A stretch of DNA of 64,000 bases from Betaproteobacteria bacterium. Its GTDB lineage: Bacteria > Pseudomonadota > Gammaproteobacteria > Burkholderiales > Rhodocyclaceae. Below, piece after piece: positions 43,305-52,787 of the stretch. A program made the position numbers and the translations under genes. Under the pieces are notes generated by a model. That model made no database searches and was not told where the DNA came from. It saw nothing but the letters and a program-made list of their open reading frames with translations. Numbering within the stretch: position 1 is the first letter of the stretch; each line of letters begins with the position of its first letter. The stretch covers positions 129,960 to 193,959 of the forward strand of contig JAHRYW010000002.1 of the NCBI GenBank assembly GCA_020621865.1, in the 5' to 3' direction.

Positions 43305-46145
43305 TTAGCCCAGCTTGGCCAGTTGCGGTTTGAGTTGTTCCAGCGTGGCGCTGAATTCGGCGACCCGCTGTTTTTCCTGTTCGACAACGGCGGCCGGGGC
43401 GCGGGCGACAAAGCCTTCGTTCGCGAGCTTGCCCTGGGCGATGGAAATCTGCTTCTCCAGCTTTTCGATTTCCTTCTTCAGGCGCTCGCGTTCGGCGGCG
43501 ACGTCGATCTCGACCTTGAGCATCAGGCGCGTCTCGCCGACCACGGCGACCGGTGCCATGGCGTCGGCCGGCATGTCGTTCACGATTTGTACCTCGGACA
43601 GCTTACCCAGAGCTTGCAGGATGGGGGCGAACTCGGAAATTTCGTCGCCGCCGCCGGCGATCAGCAGCGGCGTGCGCTGTGCCGGGGAGATGCCCATCTC
43701 GCCGCGCAGGTTGCGGCAAGCGTAGGCCAGCGCCTTTAGGCGCTCGACCTTGGCTTCGGAGGCCTCGTCGACGCGTGACAGGTCGGCTTGCGGGTAGGTG
43801 GCGAGCATGATCGAATCGTGCGTCTTGCGCCCGGCGATCGGGGCAACGGTCTGCCACAATTCTTCGGTGATGAACGGGATCAACGGGTGGGCCAGGCGCA
43901 GCACGGCTTCCAGCGTGCGCACCAGGGTCCGGCGGGCGCCGCGCTGCTGGGCGTCGTCGCCGGTCTGCATCTCGACCTTGGCGATTTCCAGGTACCAGTC
44001 GCAGAACTCGTCCCAGACGAATTTGTAGATGGCCTGGGCGAGCAGGTCGAAACGGTAGTCGATGAAGTGCTGCTCGACCTCGGCCTCGACGCGTTGCAGC
44101 TGGCTGACGATCCAGCGGTCGGCAAAGCTGAATTTCAGGCGCGGTTCGCCGGCTGGCACGATGCAGGCATTGGAGCCGGCCTGCTGCTGGTGGTCGAGCG
44201 CCAGGTCGTGGCCTTCGACGTTCATCAGCACGAAGCGGGTGGCGTTCCACAGCTTGTTGCAGAAATTGCGGTAGCCGTCGCAGCGGTTGAGGTCGAACTT
44301 GATGTCGCGGCCCGGCGAGGCGAGCGAGGCGAAGGTGAAGCGCAGCGCATCGGTGCCGAAGGCCGGGATGCCGTCCGGGAATTCCTTCTTGGTCTTCTTG
44401 GCGATGCTCTCGGCCTGCTTCGGATTCATCAGGCCGAAAGTGCGTTTTTCGACCAGCGCATCGATGCCGATGCCGTCGATCAGGTCGATCGGGTCGAGCA
44501 CGTTGCCCTTGGATTTGGACATCTTCTGGCCTTCGCCGTCGCGGATCAAACCGTGCACGTAAACGTGCTTGAACGGGATCTTGCCGGTGATGTGCTTGGT
44601 CATCATGACCATGCGGGCGACCCAGAAGAAGATGATGTCGAAGCCGGTGACCAGCACCGACGACGGCAGATATTGCTGTAGCACCTGATTGGCCGCGTCG
44701 GTCGCCTCGTCGCCGCTCCAGTCGAGCGTCGAGAACGGCCACAGGGCGGAGGAGTACCAGGTGTCGAGGACGTCCTCGTCGCGCTGGAGCTGGCCGGCGT
44801 AACCGGCCTGGTCGGCCTGGTGACGGGCTTCCGCCTCGTTTTGGGCGACGAAGACCTCACCATTGACGCCGTACCAGGCCGGGATCTGGTGGCCCCACCA
44901 CAGTTGACGCGAGATGCACCAGTCCTGGATGTTGTTCAGCCACTGGTTGTAGGTATTGACCCAGTTTTCCGGGTAGAACTTGATCTCGCCGGAGTGGACG
45001 ACGTCCAGCGCCTTTTCGGTGATCGACTTGCCATCGGCGCCCGGCTTGGACATTGCGACGAACCACTGGTCGGTCAGCATCGGCTCGATGACGACGCCGG
45101 TCCGGTCGCCGCGCGGTACCTTCAGCTTGTGCTTGTCGACCTTGACTAGGATGCCTTCGGCTTCGAGGTCGGCGACGACGGCCTTGCGGGCGTCGAAGCG
45201 GTCCAGGCCGCGGTATTTTTCCGGCGCATGGTCGTTGATCTTGCCGTCCAGCGTCAGGATCGAAATCATCGGCAGGTTGTGGCGCTGGCCGACCGCGTAG
45301 TCGTTGAAGTCGTGCGCCGGCGTGACCTTGACGCAGCCGGTGCCGAATTCGAGATCGACGTAGGAATCGGCAATGATCGGGATTTCGCGGCCGGTCAACG
45401 GCAGCTTCACCAGCTTGCCGATCATGTGTTTGTAGCGCTCGTCTTCCGGGTGCACCATCACGGCAGTGTCGCCAAGCATGGTTTCCGGGCGGGTCGTGGC
45501 GACGACCAGGCTATCCGAGCCATCGGCCAGCGGGTAGCGGATCTGCCACATGAAGCCGTCTTCTTCCTCCTGGACGACTTCGAGATCGGAAACGGCGGTG
45601 TGCAGCTTCGGGTCCCAGTTGACCAGGCGCTTGCCACGATAGATCAGGCCTTCGTTGTAGAGGCGGACGAAGGTTTCGGTGACGACCTTGTTGAGGCCGG
45701 CGTCCATCGTGAAGCGCTCGCGCTTCCAGTCCGGGCTGGTACCCATCCGGCGCATCTGCTTGGTGATGGTGTTGCCGGAATACTCCTTCCATTCCCAGAC
45801 CTTTTCGAGGAACTTCTCGCGGCCGAGATCGTGGCGGGAAACGCCCTGGGCATCGAGCTGGCGCTCGACGACGATCTGCGTGGCGATACCGGCGTGGTCG
45901 GTGCCTGGCTGCCACAGCGTGTTGTGGCCGCGCATCCGGTAGTAGCGGGTCAGCGCGTCCATGATCGTCTGGTTGAAGCCGTGGCCCATGTGCAGCGTGC
46001 CGGTGACGTTGGGCGGCGGCAGCAGGATGCAGAAATTGTCGGCAATGCTACGGTCGATGCCCGCAGCGAAGTAATTCTGGCCTTCCCACTCGGGGTACCA
46101 GCGACGTTCGATATCGGCCGGCTCAAATGCTTTGGCGAGTTCCAT
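43305..46145 (-). CDS. valS: Valyl-tRNA synthetase
   Basis: ValRS (946 residues) charges tRNA-Val. The class I motifs are present: HIGH-type [16 protein letters not shown] and KMSKS in [14 protein letters not shown]. The CP1 editing domain contains [15 protein letters not shown], and a C-terminal coiled-coil arm runs from about residue 880. The gene order pepA-holC-(hypothetical)-valS is conserved in betaproteobacteria. A repeat left half near the 5' end encodes GIDRSIA. Confidence 0.96.
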   Translation of the reverse strand: MELAKAFEPADIERRWYPEWEGQNYFAAGIDRSIADNFCILLPPPNVTGTLHMGHGFNQTIMDALTRYYRMRGHNTLWQPGTDHAGIATQIVVERQLDAQGVSRHDLGREKFLEKVWEWKEYSGNTITKQMRRMGTSPDWKRERFTMDAGLNKVVTETFVRLYNEGLIYRGKRLVNWDPKLHTAVSDLEVVQEEEDGFMWQIRYPLADGSDSLVVATTRPETMLGDTAVMVHPEDERYKHMIGKLVKLPLTGREIPIIADSYVDLEFGTGCVKVTPAHDFNDYAVGQRHNLPMISILTLDGKINDHAPEKYRGLDRFDARKAVVADLEAEGILVKVDKHKLKVPRGDRTGVVIEPMLTDQWFVAMSKPGADGKSITEKALDVVHSGEIKFYPENWVNTYNQWLNNIQDWCISRQLWWGHQIPAWYGVNGEVFVAQNEAEARHQADQAGYAGQLQRDEDVLDTWYSSALWPFSTLDWSGDEATDAANQVLQQYLPSSVLVTGFDIIFFWVARMVMMTKHITGKIPFKHVYVHGLIRDGEGQKMSKSKGNVLDPIDLIDGIGIDALVEKRTFGLMNPKQAESIAKKTKKEFPDGIPAFGTDALRFTFASLASPGRDIKFDLNRCDGYRNFCNKLWNATRFVLMNVEGHDLALDHQQQAGSNACIVPAGEPRLKFSFADRWIVSQLQRVEAEVEQHFIDYRFDLLAQAIYKFVWDEFCDWYLEIAKVEMQTGDDAQQRGARRTLVRTLEAVLRLAHPLIPFITEELWQTVAPIAGRKTHDSIMLATYPQADLSRVDEASEAKVERLKALAYACRNLRGEMGISPAQRTPLLIAGGGDEISEFAPILQALGKLSEVQIVNDMPADAMAPVAVVGETRLMLKVEIDVAAERERLKKEIEKLEKQISIAQGKLANEGFVARAPAAVVEQEKQRVAEFSATLEQLKPQLAKLG
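46043..46058 (+). repeat. Dispersed repeat left half, copy 12 (inside valS)
   Basis: GGCAATGCTACGGTCG matches the first 12 bases of the element exactly (AATGCTACGGTC plus G), but no right half follows. It may be a decayed copy or a chance match within valS. Confidence 0.35.
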
Positions 46146-46210
46146 GGACTTGTCGGAAAAGGGGAAAACCCCAAATTATACCGGAGCATGGCGCCGGTAT
46201 TGGCGCGATC

Positions 46211-46648
46211 TCAGTCCTGCGCGGATTGGCTGGCGATCATTTCCTGTTCGGCCAGAAAGTCGCGGACCGTCGATTCGATGATGCGCGGCAGCTCGGCACT
46301 CAGCCGCTGCTCGACGCGGCGGGCCAGTTCGTGAACCAGCAGGTCGCGCAGGCCGGGGTCGAGGGTCGGTGGTGGTTCGTCCGCGGGCGCGATCTCGATC
46401 TCTGGCTGCCCGGGCGCTGACTGCAGGGTTGCAGCGGGGGGCTCGGCGATTATTGCGGAGGCAGGCTCTTCGGGCTGTTCCGCGGTTATGGCTGTCTCGA
46501 GGGAGGGCGCAGCCTCGGCGTCGAGCAGGAGCGGAATATCATCGTCGTCGACGGCATCGATCAACACCGGAACGTCATCGAATTCGACGTCGTTCTGGCG
46601 CTTGCGGTTCATCAGCGCATCGGCGCGGGCAAGGATGGGGCTGGGCAA
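46211..46648 (-). CDS. Hypothetical acidic protein between holC and valS
   Basis: A 145-residue protein with a start of the type PSPILARADALMNRKRQ, a long acidic and Ala/Pro-rich middle (about 20-95), and a helical C-terminus (LRDLLVHELARRVEQRLSAE). The start is a TTG at 46648 with AAGGA about 6 nt upstream. It resembles the low-complexity proteins (DUF2486-type) often found beside holC in betaproteobacteria, but I cannot confirm the family. It lies 9 nt after holC and 65 nt before valS. Confidence 0.7.
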   Translation of the reverse strand: MPSPILARADALMNRKRQNDVEFDDVPVLIDAVDDDDIPLLLDAEAAPSLETAITAEQPEEPASAIIAEPPAATLQSAPGQPEIEIAPADEPPPTLDPGLRDLLVHELARRVEQRLSAELPRIIESTVRDFLAEQEMIASQSAQD

Positions 46649-46657
46649 GAGCGTTCC

Positions 46658-47080
46658 TTAGCGATCGCTGAGATCGAAGTAACGGACGTCGCAGCCGCGC
46701 TCCTTGTAGAGCTTGACGCGGTCGCGGGCGGCAGCGCGGTCCTCCTCGTCCTGGCCGACGACTTCGATCAGGTTTTCGAAGCGCGAAAACCCCGGCGGAA
46801 TTTCGCGGCTGAGATTCATCAGTCGCTCGTGCTGAGAGATGCTTTCCAGCGTGTCGGTGATCAGGATCGGGGTTTCCGCCGCCAATGGCGAATCGGCCCG
46901 GCAATGCGGCACGAAGCTGAGGGCCGCATGGGTCCAAAGCATGCGGTCGAGGCTGCCGGCAATTTCCTTTTCCCGCGCAAAGACCAGCATCGGTTTTTTC
47001 TTGGCATAGGCGCCGCTCAACAGCGCGCAGGCAGCGGCGATCTTGTCGGACGCGCCGTGGTAGAAAAAAACTTGGGTCAA
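46658..47080 (-). CDS. holC: DNA polymerase III subunit chi
   Basis: HolC (140 residues) is the clamp-loader-associated chi subunit that contacts single-strand-binding protein. Family segments are TQVFFYHGASDKIAAACALL, LDRMLWTHAALSFVPHC and the C-terminal YKERGCDVRYFDL. The start is a TTG at 47080 that overlaps the pepA stop (TTGA), so it is coupled to pepA. Upstream in-frame codons would extend into pepA and are rejected. Confidence 0.92.
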   Translation of the reverse strand: MTQVFFYHGASDKIAAACALLSGAYAKKKPMLVFAREKEIAGSLDRMLWTHAALSFVPHCRADSPLAAETPILITDTLESISQHERLMNLSREIPPGFSRFENLIEVVGQDEEDRAAARDRVKLYKERGCDVRYFDLSDR

Positions 47081-48573
47081 TTGAGCTTGCCTGCGCGCTG
47101 CAGCAGGTAATGCGTCAACATCGGCACCGGCCGGCCGGTGGCGCCCTTGTCGGCACCGGATTTCCAGGCGGTGCCGGCAATGTCGAGGTGGGCCCACTCG
47201 AACTTCTTGGTGAAGCGCGACAGGAAGCAGGCGGCCGAAATGGCGCCGCCGTAGCGTCCCCCGATATTGGCCATGTCGGCGAACGGACTCTTCAGCAGTT
47301 CCTGGTAGTCATCCCACAGCGGCATGTGCCAAGCGCGGTCGTTGGCTTCCTCGCCAGCGTCGAGCAGGTCGCGGGCGAGGCCGTCCTTGTTGGCAAACAG
47401 GCCGGTGGCTACCGAGCCCAGGGCGACCACGCAGGCGCCGGTCAAGGTGGCGACATCAATGACCGTGTCCGGCTCGAAGCGTTCGGCATAAGTCAGGGCG
47501 TCACACAGGATCAAGCGTCCCTCGGCGTCGGTATTCAGAATTTCGATAGTCTGGCCGGACATCGACGTGACGATGTCACCGGGGCGGCTGGCGTTGCCGC
47601 CCGGCATGTTCTCGGTGGCTGGAACGACGACGGTCAGGTTGATCGGCAGGGCCATGCGGGCCGCTGCGCGCATGGTGCCGAGCACGCTGGCGGCGCCGCA
47701 CATGTCGTACTTCATTTCGTCCATGTCTGCACCCGGCTTCAGCGAAATGCCGCCGGTATCGAAGGTGACGCCCTTGCCGACCAGAACGATCGGCTTGTCG
47801 CCGGCTTTGCCGCCCTGATGGGTGAGGACGATCAGCTTCGGCGGCTGGTGCGAGCCTCTCGCCACGGAAAGCAGAGACCCCATGCCGAGTTTCTCCATGT
47901 CGGCCCGCTCGAGAATCTCGCAGCCCAGCTTGAATTCCTCGGCCATCTCCTGCGCCTGCTCGGCCAGATAGGTGGGATGGCAGATGTTTGGCGGCAGGTT
48001 GCCCAAAGTCTTGGTCATGGCCATGCCTTCGGCGATCGCGATGCCCTGGGCCAGCGCTTCTTCGGCCGGAGCCAGTTCGTTGCGGCGCTCGACACTGAGC
48101 GTCAATTTGCGCAACGGCCGGCGAATTTCTTCCTTCTTGCTCTTGAATTGGTCGAACTTGTAGGTGGCATCCAGCGCGATGATTGCCGTCTGGCGCACGC
48201 GCCAGGCAATGCTGCGTTTACGGACGGTCAGCTCGGTCAGGAAAATGGAGGCGTCGAAGGCACCCGTTTCATTCAGCACCTTGACCGTGGTGCGAACCGC
48301 GGCGGCGAATTCCTTTTCCTTGAAATCTTTTTCCTTGCCCAGGCCGACGAGCAGGATGCGGTCGCAGAGCGTGGCTGGAACATTGTGCAAGAGCAGCATG
48401 CTGCCGGCCTTGCCCTCCATGTCACCACGGCGGATGATGTCGGAAATGTAACCGCCGGACGCCTTGTCGAGCAATTCCGCCGGAAGCGTCAGTTTTCTCG
48501 ATTCAAATATCCCGACCACGACGCAGGCGCTACGCTGTTTTTCCGGGCTACCGCTTTTTATGCTAAATTCCAC
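47077..48573 (-). CDS. pepA: Leucyl aminopeptidase (cytosol aminopeptidase)
   Basis: PepA (498 residues) is a two-zinc M17 aminopeptidase. The metal and active-site motifs GKGVTFDTGGISLKPGADM and NTDAEGRLILCDAL are intact. The start is a GTG at 48573, giving EFSIKSGSPEKQ, with no ATG nearby. It is the first gene of the pepA-holC-valS group and is divergent from lptF, 71 nt away, the usual arrangement in gammaproteobacteria and betaproteobacteria. Confidence 0.96.
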   Translation of the reverse strand: MEFSIKSGSPEKQRSACVVVGIFESRKLTLPAELLDKASGGYISDIIRRGDMEGKAGSMLLLHNVPATLCDRILLVGLGKEKDFKEKEFAAAVRTTVKVLNETGAFDASIFLTELTVRKRSIAWRVRQTAIIALDATYKFDQFKSKKEEIRRPLRKLTLSVERRNELAPAEEALAQGIAIAEGMAMTKTLGNLPPNICHPTYLAEQAQEMAEEFKLGCEILERADMEKLGMGSLLSVARGSHQPPKLIVLTHQGGKAGDKPIVLVGKGVTFDTGGISLKPGADMDEMKYDMCGAASVLGTMRAAARMALPINLTVVVPATENMPGGNASRPGDIVTSMSGQTIEILNTDAEGRLILCDALTYAERFEPDTVIDVATLTGACVVALGSVATGLFANKDGLARDLLDAGEEANDRAWHMPLWDDYQELLKSPFADMANIGGRYGGAISAACFLSRFTKKFEWAHLDIAGTAWKSGADKGATGRPVPMLTHYLLQRAGKLN

Positions 48574-48644
48574 AAGCTGCTCCTGATCAGGGAAATATCA
48601 GTATTCGAGGGATTATCCTCGCATTTTTTCGGTTTCGTCAAAGC

Positions 48645-49727
48645 ATGATATTCGAGCGCGCCGTACGGCGCGAGTTCGCCCAGGCAGCTGCCGGCATCAG
48701 CGTAGCGCTGCTGGCCATCCTGACCTCCACTCAAATGATTCGCCTGCTCAAGGATGCGGCGGGCGGTCGTATTGTTCCGGAAGCCGTTGCTTCGCTGCTC
48801 GGCTTCGCGGCCCTGAATTTCATGCCGATTCTGCTGTCGTTGACGCTGTTTGTCTCGATTTTGCTGAGTTTGACCAGAAGTTACCGCGATTCGGAAATGG
48901 TCGTCTGGCTTTCGTCGGGGTTGCCGCTGACTGCCTGGGTTCGCCCGGTGATCAAGTTTGCCTTGCCCATCGTCCTGGCCATCGCATTGCTGGCGGGATT
49001 CCTTTCGCCATGGGCGAACTACCAGACCGCTGATTATCGCCAGCGTCTGGCAGCCAAGAGCGAGTTGACCCAGGTCTCGCCGGGGGTGTTTAGAGAGGTC
49101 AAAAAAGGCGGGCGGGTATTCTTCGTCGAGGCATTGTCCAGCGATGCCAGTCAGGTTGGTAATGTGTTTGTGGCTTCGGTTCAGGAAGGCAAGCTGGGTG
49201 TTGTGATCTCAAACTCCGGTCACCAGGAAGTCGCTGCCAACGGAGACCGGTTTGTTGTCCTCGACCGCGGTCGGCGCTACGAGGTGGAGCCCGGAACGCC
49301 GCAATTCAAGATTTTGGAATTCGAGCGCTATCGGATGCGTGTCGAGGATAGAGAGGCTACGCCGGCCGACCAGACACCGAGTCGGATGCCGATCACCGAA
49401 CTGCTTGGCGATGACAGCAACCCGGCTCGCGCCGAATTGTTGTGGCGCATCGGGATGCCGGTCTCAGCCCTGATTCTTTCCTTGCTGGCCATTCCCTTGT
49501 CCTACGTCAATCCTCGGGCCGGACGTTCGGCCAACATGTTGATTGCCATCTTGATCTATGCCATCTACACCAACCTGATGTCGGCCAGCCAGGCATGGGT
49601 GGCGCAGGGCAAGCTCTCCTTCTGGGTTGGCGCCACTGCTGTTCACCTGTTGATGCTGCTGCCCCTCGTGATCCTCTTTCATCATCGAATGGCTGTTCGT
49701 GCCGTATGGCGAGGCGGGGGCGCCTGA
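48645..49727 (+). CDS. lptF: LPS export ABC transporter permease LptF
   Basis: LptF (360 residues) is one of the two inner-membrane permeases of the LPS export machine. It has three helices at each end and a periplasmic jellyroll domain between (about 125-255). It starts MIFERAVRREFAQAAAG, typical of the family. Its stop overlaps the lptG start (TGATG). The lptFG DNA is less GC-rich than its neighbours. Confidence 0.93.
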   Translation: MIFERAVRREFAQAAAGISVALLAILTSTQMIRLLKDAAGGRIVPEAVASLLGFAALNFMPILLSLTLFVSILLSLTRSYRDSEMVVWLSSGLPLTAWVRPVIKFALPIVLAIALLAGFLSPWANYQTADYRQRLAAKSELTQVSPGVFREVKKGGRVFFVEALSSDASQVGNVFVASVQEGKLGVVISNSGHQEVAANGDRFVVLDRGRRYEVEPGTPQFKILEFERYRMRVEDREATPADQTPSRMPITELLGDDSNPARAELLWRIGMPVSALILSLLAIPLSYVNPRAGRSANMLIAILIYAIYTNLMSASQAWVAQGKLSFWVGATAVHLLMLLPLVILFHHRMAVRAVWRGGGA

Positions 49728-50812
49728 TGTTCCGGTTGAATCTATACCAACGCTATTTAATGCGCGAGACTCTGGTCGCAGTGTTCCTGGTGTTGGCTGC
49801 ATTCCTTGCGTTGTTCAGTTTTTTTGATCTGGTTAACGAACTGCGCAGTGTCGGCAGGGGGGGGTATCAACTTGGCCATGCCGTTTCTTTTGTCGCGCTA
49901 AGTCTTCCCGCGTTGGTCTATGAACTGATACCGATCGCCACCCTGATCGGTGCCTTGTACGCGCTTTCCACTCTCGCCCGTCATTCCGAGATAACGGTCC
50001 TCAGAGCGTCCGGGCTGGCAACCAGCGACCTGCTGATGTCTTTGTTCAGGGTTGCCGGCCTTCTGGCCTTGCTGACTTTTGTGGTTGGCGAAGGTGTTGT
50101 TCCGTATTCCGAGCGAATGGCTCAGGAAATGCGAGCCAATGCGATGAGCAAGGTTATTGCGCAGCAGGGCTTCGAATCGGGCCTGTGGGTCAAGGATGGG
50201 CGAAGTTTTGTCAATATCCGGCGGGCTGGCGCTGACGCTCGTCTTGAGAAAATTCGAATCTATCACTTCAATTTGGATAATTCACTGGAGTCGGTGACGG
50301 ACGCGGCGGAGGCGACGTTTGTGCCTCCCGGTAACTGGGCTCTCAAGGGTGTGGTACGCACTGTCCTTGATGGAAATTCATCCCGGGTTGAGCATAGCGA
50401 CGAAGACGTTTGGCATTCCGCGGTAACCCCCGATCTTCTGGCGGTGTTGATGGTTTCGCCGGAGCGCATGTCGTTATTGAGTTTGCTCAACTATACCGAG
50501 CACTTGTCTGAAAACCGTCAAAAATCAGAACGTTATCAGATCGCTCTTTGGAAGAAGCTGGTCTATCCGCTGGCGGCTTTGGTGATGGTTGCGCTTGCCT
50601 TGCCCTTCGGATATTCCCACAACCGGGTTGGTGGCGTCAGCTTGAAGATTTTTGCCGGTGTCATGCTTGGTATCCTGTTTTATGCACTCAACGGGTTGTT
50701 TTCAAACCTTGGTGTGATCAACGCATGGCCGCCCTTTGCGAGCGCCGTAGCGCCGTCGGCAATGTTCCTGTTGATGGCTATAGGAATGTTATGGTGGGTT
50801 GAGCGCCGCTAA
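49727..50812 (+). CDS. lptG: LPS export ABC transporter permease LptG
   Basis: LptG (361 residues) pairs with LptF above the LptB ATPase to extract LPS from the inner membrane. Typical segments are LNLYQRYLMRETLVAVFLVL, SEITVLRASGLATSDLLMSL and NGLFSNLGVINAWPP. The ATG at 49727 overlaps the lptF stop. The gene's last 4 nt overlap the end of the convergent RDD gene. Confidence 0.94.
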   Translation: MFRLNLYQRYLMRETLVAVFLVLAAFLALFSFFDLVNELRSVGRGGYQLGHAVSFVALSLPALVYELIPIATLIGALYALSTLARHSEITVLRASGLATSDLLMSLFRVAGLLALLTFVVGEGVVPYSERMAQEMRANAMSKVIAQQGFESGLWVKDGRSFVNIRRAGADARLEKIRIYHFNLDNSLESVTDAAEATFVPPGNWALKGVVRTVLDGNSSRVEHSDEDVWHSAVTPDLLAVLMVSPERMSLLSLLNYTEHLSENRQKSERYQIALWKKLVYPLAALVMVALALPFGYSHNRVGGVSLKIFAGVMLGILFYALNGLFSNLGVINAWPPFASAVAPSAMFLLMAIGMLWWVERR

Positions 50813-51225
50813 TCAAGCGTGGTGCTGAGGATTTTTGTGCCAGCCAACCTGTCGTGAAGGAAGCGGTGATCCTTGTCGACCAAGGCCCACAGCAGGCCAA
50901 TCCCGAAGCACATGATGCTCGGCCATGCGATCAGGTAGCGCAAAATAGCCTGCAATGGGCGCAAGGCTGAGCCATCGGCATCGACCAAGCGCAATTTCCA
51001 GGTCTTCATCGGCAGAGTTTGCCCGCCGTTAAGCCAACACCAGACGAAATAGAGCATCAGCAGAGCGAAGACGTGAAACCACAGTTCTCTAGGGCTTGCG
51101 CTCCAGCCGAAACCTGACAGAACTATCTGGGGTAGTAAAAAGCCGATAATCAAAACGGAGAAGACGACCAGCGCCTCGTAAAGCAGGCAGACCAGCTGCC
51201 GCTTGATACCTGGGGACGAAGACAT
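50809..51225 (-). CDS. RDD-family membrane protein
   Basis: A 138-residue RDD protein with three hydrophobic segments (about 15-37, 53-72, 103-124). Its RDD-type motif KRQLVCLLYEALVVFSVLI lies at the start and QTLPMKTWKLRLVDADGSAL in the middle; a DRLAGTKIL tail closes it. Members may act in ion transport. It is the last gene of the sigma factor-DUF3619-DUF3106-RDD operon. I use the ATG at 51225, which follows DUF3106 by 1 nt. Confidence 0.88.
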   Translation of the reverse strand: MSSSPGIKRQLVCLLYEALVVFSVLIIGFLLPQIVLSGFGWSASPRELWFHVFALLMLYFVWCWLNGGQTLPMKTWKLRLVDADGSALRPLQAILRYLIAWPSIMCFGIGLLWALVDKDHRFLHDRLAGTKILSTTLD

Positions 51226-51226
51226 G

Positions 51227-51754
51227 TTAGCGCAGAGTGTTGGTTGGGGATGGGGTTGCGGTGCCGGAAGTGGTCGCCGATTCAGTCGGAGTTGAAGCCG
51301 CGGGCGCAAGCAGCTTTGAGGACTTGCCGCTGCTGCGAATGCGGTCCCTTTCGTCAGCTGGCAGATGGTTATAGGCGTCCCATTTTTGTTTGACTACCTG
51401 TTTTTGCTCTGGTGGGAGTTGCTTGAAGTCCTTATAGGTGTCTCGGACCTTGGTGCGCTCGCTCGGACTCAATCTGGCCCATTCGCGCATTCTGTCCTGC
51501 ATACGCTGTTGCTCGTCCGGTTTCATGCTTGGATAGCGCTCGGCGATTCCCAGCCATTTTCTCTTGCGAATGCTTTCAAGATCGTCCCAATCCTTGGCGA
51601 GGGGGGCGAGAATGTTTTTCTGCTGCGGAGATAACTGGGTCCACGCAGGTTGCGGTGGCGTGCCTATGATCGCCGAAGTCGGTGGCGTGGCGAAAGCCGT
51701 TGTGGACAGCGCGAAACTGAGGATTACTCCTCCGATGAGTCGTCTTTTAGCCAT
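51227..51754 (-). CDS. DUF3106 protein
   Basis: A 175-residue protein with a signal peptide (about 1-22) and a helical region of repeated WxxL/LxPxE-type turns (PAWTQLSPQQKNIL, YPSMKPDEQQRMQDRM, WARLSPSERTKVRDTYK). A Ser/Thr/Ala/Pro tail follows. This matches DUF3106, a periplasmic protein found beside an ECF sigma factor in betaproteobacteria. The helical stretches resemble periplasmic stress sensors, but no function is established. It overlaps DUF3619 by 31 nt. Confidence 0.85.
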   Translation of the reverse strand: MAKRRLIGGVILSFALSTTAFATPPTSAIIGTPPQPAWTQLSPQQKNILAPLAKDWDDLESIRKRKWLGIAERYPSMKPDEQQRMQDRMREWARLSPSERTKVRDTYKDFKQLPPEQKQVVKQKWDAYNHLPADERDRIRSSGKSSKLLAPAASTPTESATTSGTATPSPTNTLR

Positions 51755-52110
51755 TCGAAGAAGTCGTTGTCCAGAAAAGCCTCGGGCGGGAGATCGTCGG
51801 CAAGGAGGGCGCTATCAACTTCCTCCAGTTCGGTTACATACTGAACGCTGTGCCAGTAAAAGGAAATCCACATTCCCAGCAGCAAGGCCACGATGGCCAA
51901 GGCTTGTTTGAGGAACGGGATGTGTACTTTGGATGCCGATGAGGCAAGCGTGCCAGCACCGGCGAACACGAGCTCACTGACGGTCTGTTTTTGCCTGGAA
52001 AGCGCCAGGTGACGGGCAGCTTCGAGCCGCCGCGAGGCGGCCGCGGGAATGTCATTCAGTCCGTGGTTCAGCGTTTGCCGAACGCGATATGCATAACGTT
52101 CTTCGTTCAT
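51724..52110 (-). CDS. DUF3619 protein, probable membrane anti-sigma-like protein
   Basis: A 128-residue protein with an N-terminal helical region (MNEERYAYRVRQTLNHGLND), one membrane segment near 83-100 (LAIVALLLGMWISFYWH), and an acidic C-terminus. Gene position directly after an ECF sigma gene, with a 4-nt overlap, and the single-span topology suggest an anti-sigma role. That role is an inference and not established for DUF3619. Confidence 0.82.
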   Translation of the reverse strand: MNEERYAYRVRQTLNHGLNDIPAAASRRLEAARHLALSRQKQTVSELVFAGAGTLASSASKVHIPFLKQALAIVALLLGMWISFYWHSVQYVTELEEVDSALLADDLPPEAFLDNDFFEWLKDDSSEE

Positions 52111-52685
52111 AGCTTTATCCCTTTCGCCGACAACGCGACTGCAAGCGTATGGGTGGCTCGTGAGCAATGGGTCTTGACGCTGCCTTCCGAGCAGCCCATT
52201 ACCGCTGCAGTCTCGGCTACATCCATGTCTTCCCAGTAACGCATGAGAAAGGCTTCGCGTTGACGTGGCGGAAGCTTTTTTATTTCGTCTTCGATCAGAT
52301 TCAGTGTCTGGACCTGCAGCAGCTTGCTTTCCGGTGTTTTTGGGCCGGCGTCGTCTTCGTCGGCGGCCAGTGTTTCCAGCGGGTCGTAGTCCTCGTCGTC
52401 GTCCGGGGAAAAAGCCGAGAGCAGGGTGGTCCACATCGAGCGGACCTTGCTGCGCCGATAATAGTCTCGAATCGTGTTCTGCAGGATGCGCTGGAAGAGC
52501 ATGGGGAACTCTTCGTCAGGGCGATCCCCATATTTTTCTGCCAGTTTCATCATGGCATCCTGGACGATGTCCAGTGCAGCTTCCTCGTCGCGAACGGCAA
52601 ACATTGCCTGTTTGAATGCCCGGCGCTCGACGGATTCTAGAAAGCTGGAAAGTTGTTGGGGCGATGCCAGGGTGGTTTCTTTCAA
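52107..52685 (-). CDS. ECF-type RNA polymerase sigma factor
   Basis: A 192-residue group IV sigma factor. Region 2 is at about 20-85 (AFKQAMFAVRDEEAALDIVQ, then LFQRILQNTIRDYYRR). A long acidic linker rich in Asp/Glu (about 92-115) separates it from region 4 (LPPRQREAFLMRYWEDMDVA, then GCSEGSVKTHCSRA). The start is TTG at 52685 after an AAGG box. It heads the operon with DUF3619, DUF3106 and RDD genes, conserved in betaproteobacteria. Confidence 0.9.
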   Translation of the reverse strand: MKETTLASPQQLSSFLESVERRAFKQAMFAVRDEEAALDIVQDAMMKLAEKYGDRPDEEFPMLFQRILQNTIRDYYRRSKVRSMWTTLLSAFSPDDDEDYDPLETLAADEDDAGPKTPESKLLQVQTLNLIEDEIKKLPPRQREAFLMRYWEDMDVAETAAVMGCSEGSVKTHCSRATHTLAVALSAKGIKL

Positions 52686-52721
52686 AAGGCCTTGAGCAAT
52701 ATGGGGATATGCCGGGAAACC

Positions 52722-52750
52722 TTGACCGAAAAGGGGCGGTCGATTAAGGT
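52722..52750 (+). promoter_or_regulatory. Possible promoter upstream of ilvB
   Basis: TTGACC and TAAGGT are 17 nt apart, about 40 nt before the ilvB start. The -35 box is strong and the -10 box weak. Complementary arms AAAGGGGCG and CGCCCTTTT overlap it and could form a hairpin. No leader peptide rich in Val, Leu or Ile is evident, so classical attenuation is not supported. Confidence 0.35.
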
Positions 52751-52787
52751 TACGCCCTTTTAGGCAATAGCTTTTTTGGGCTCAAGA

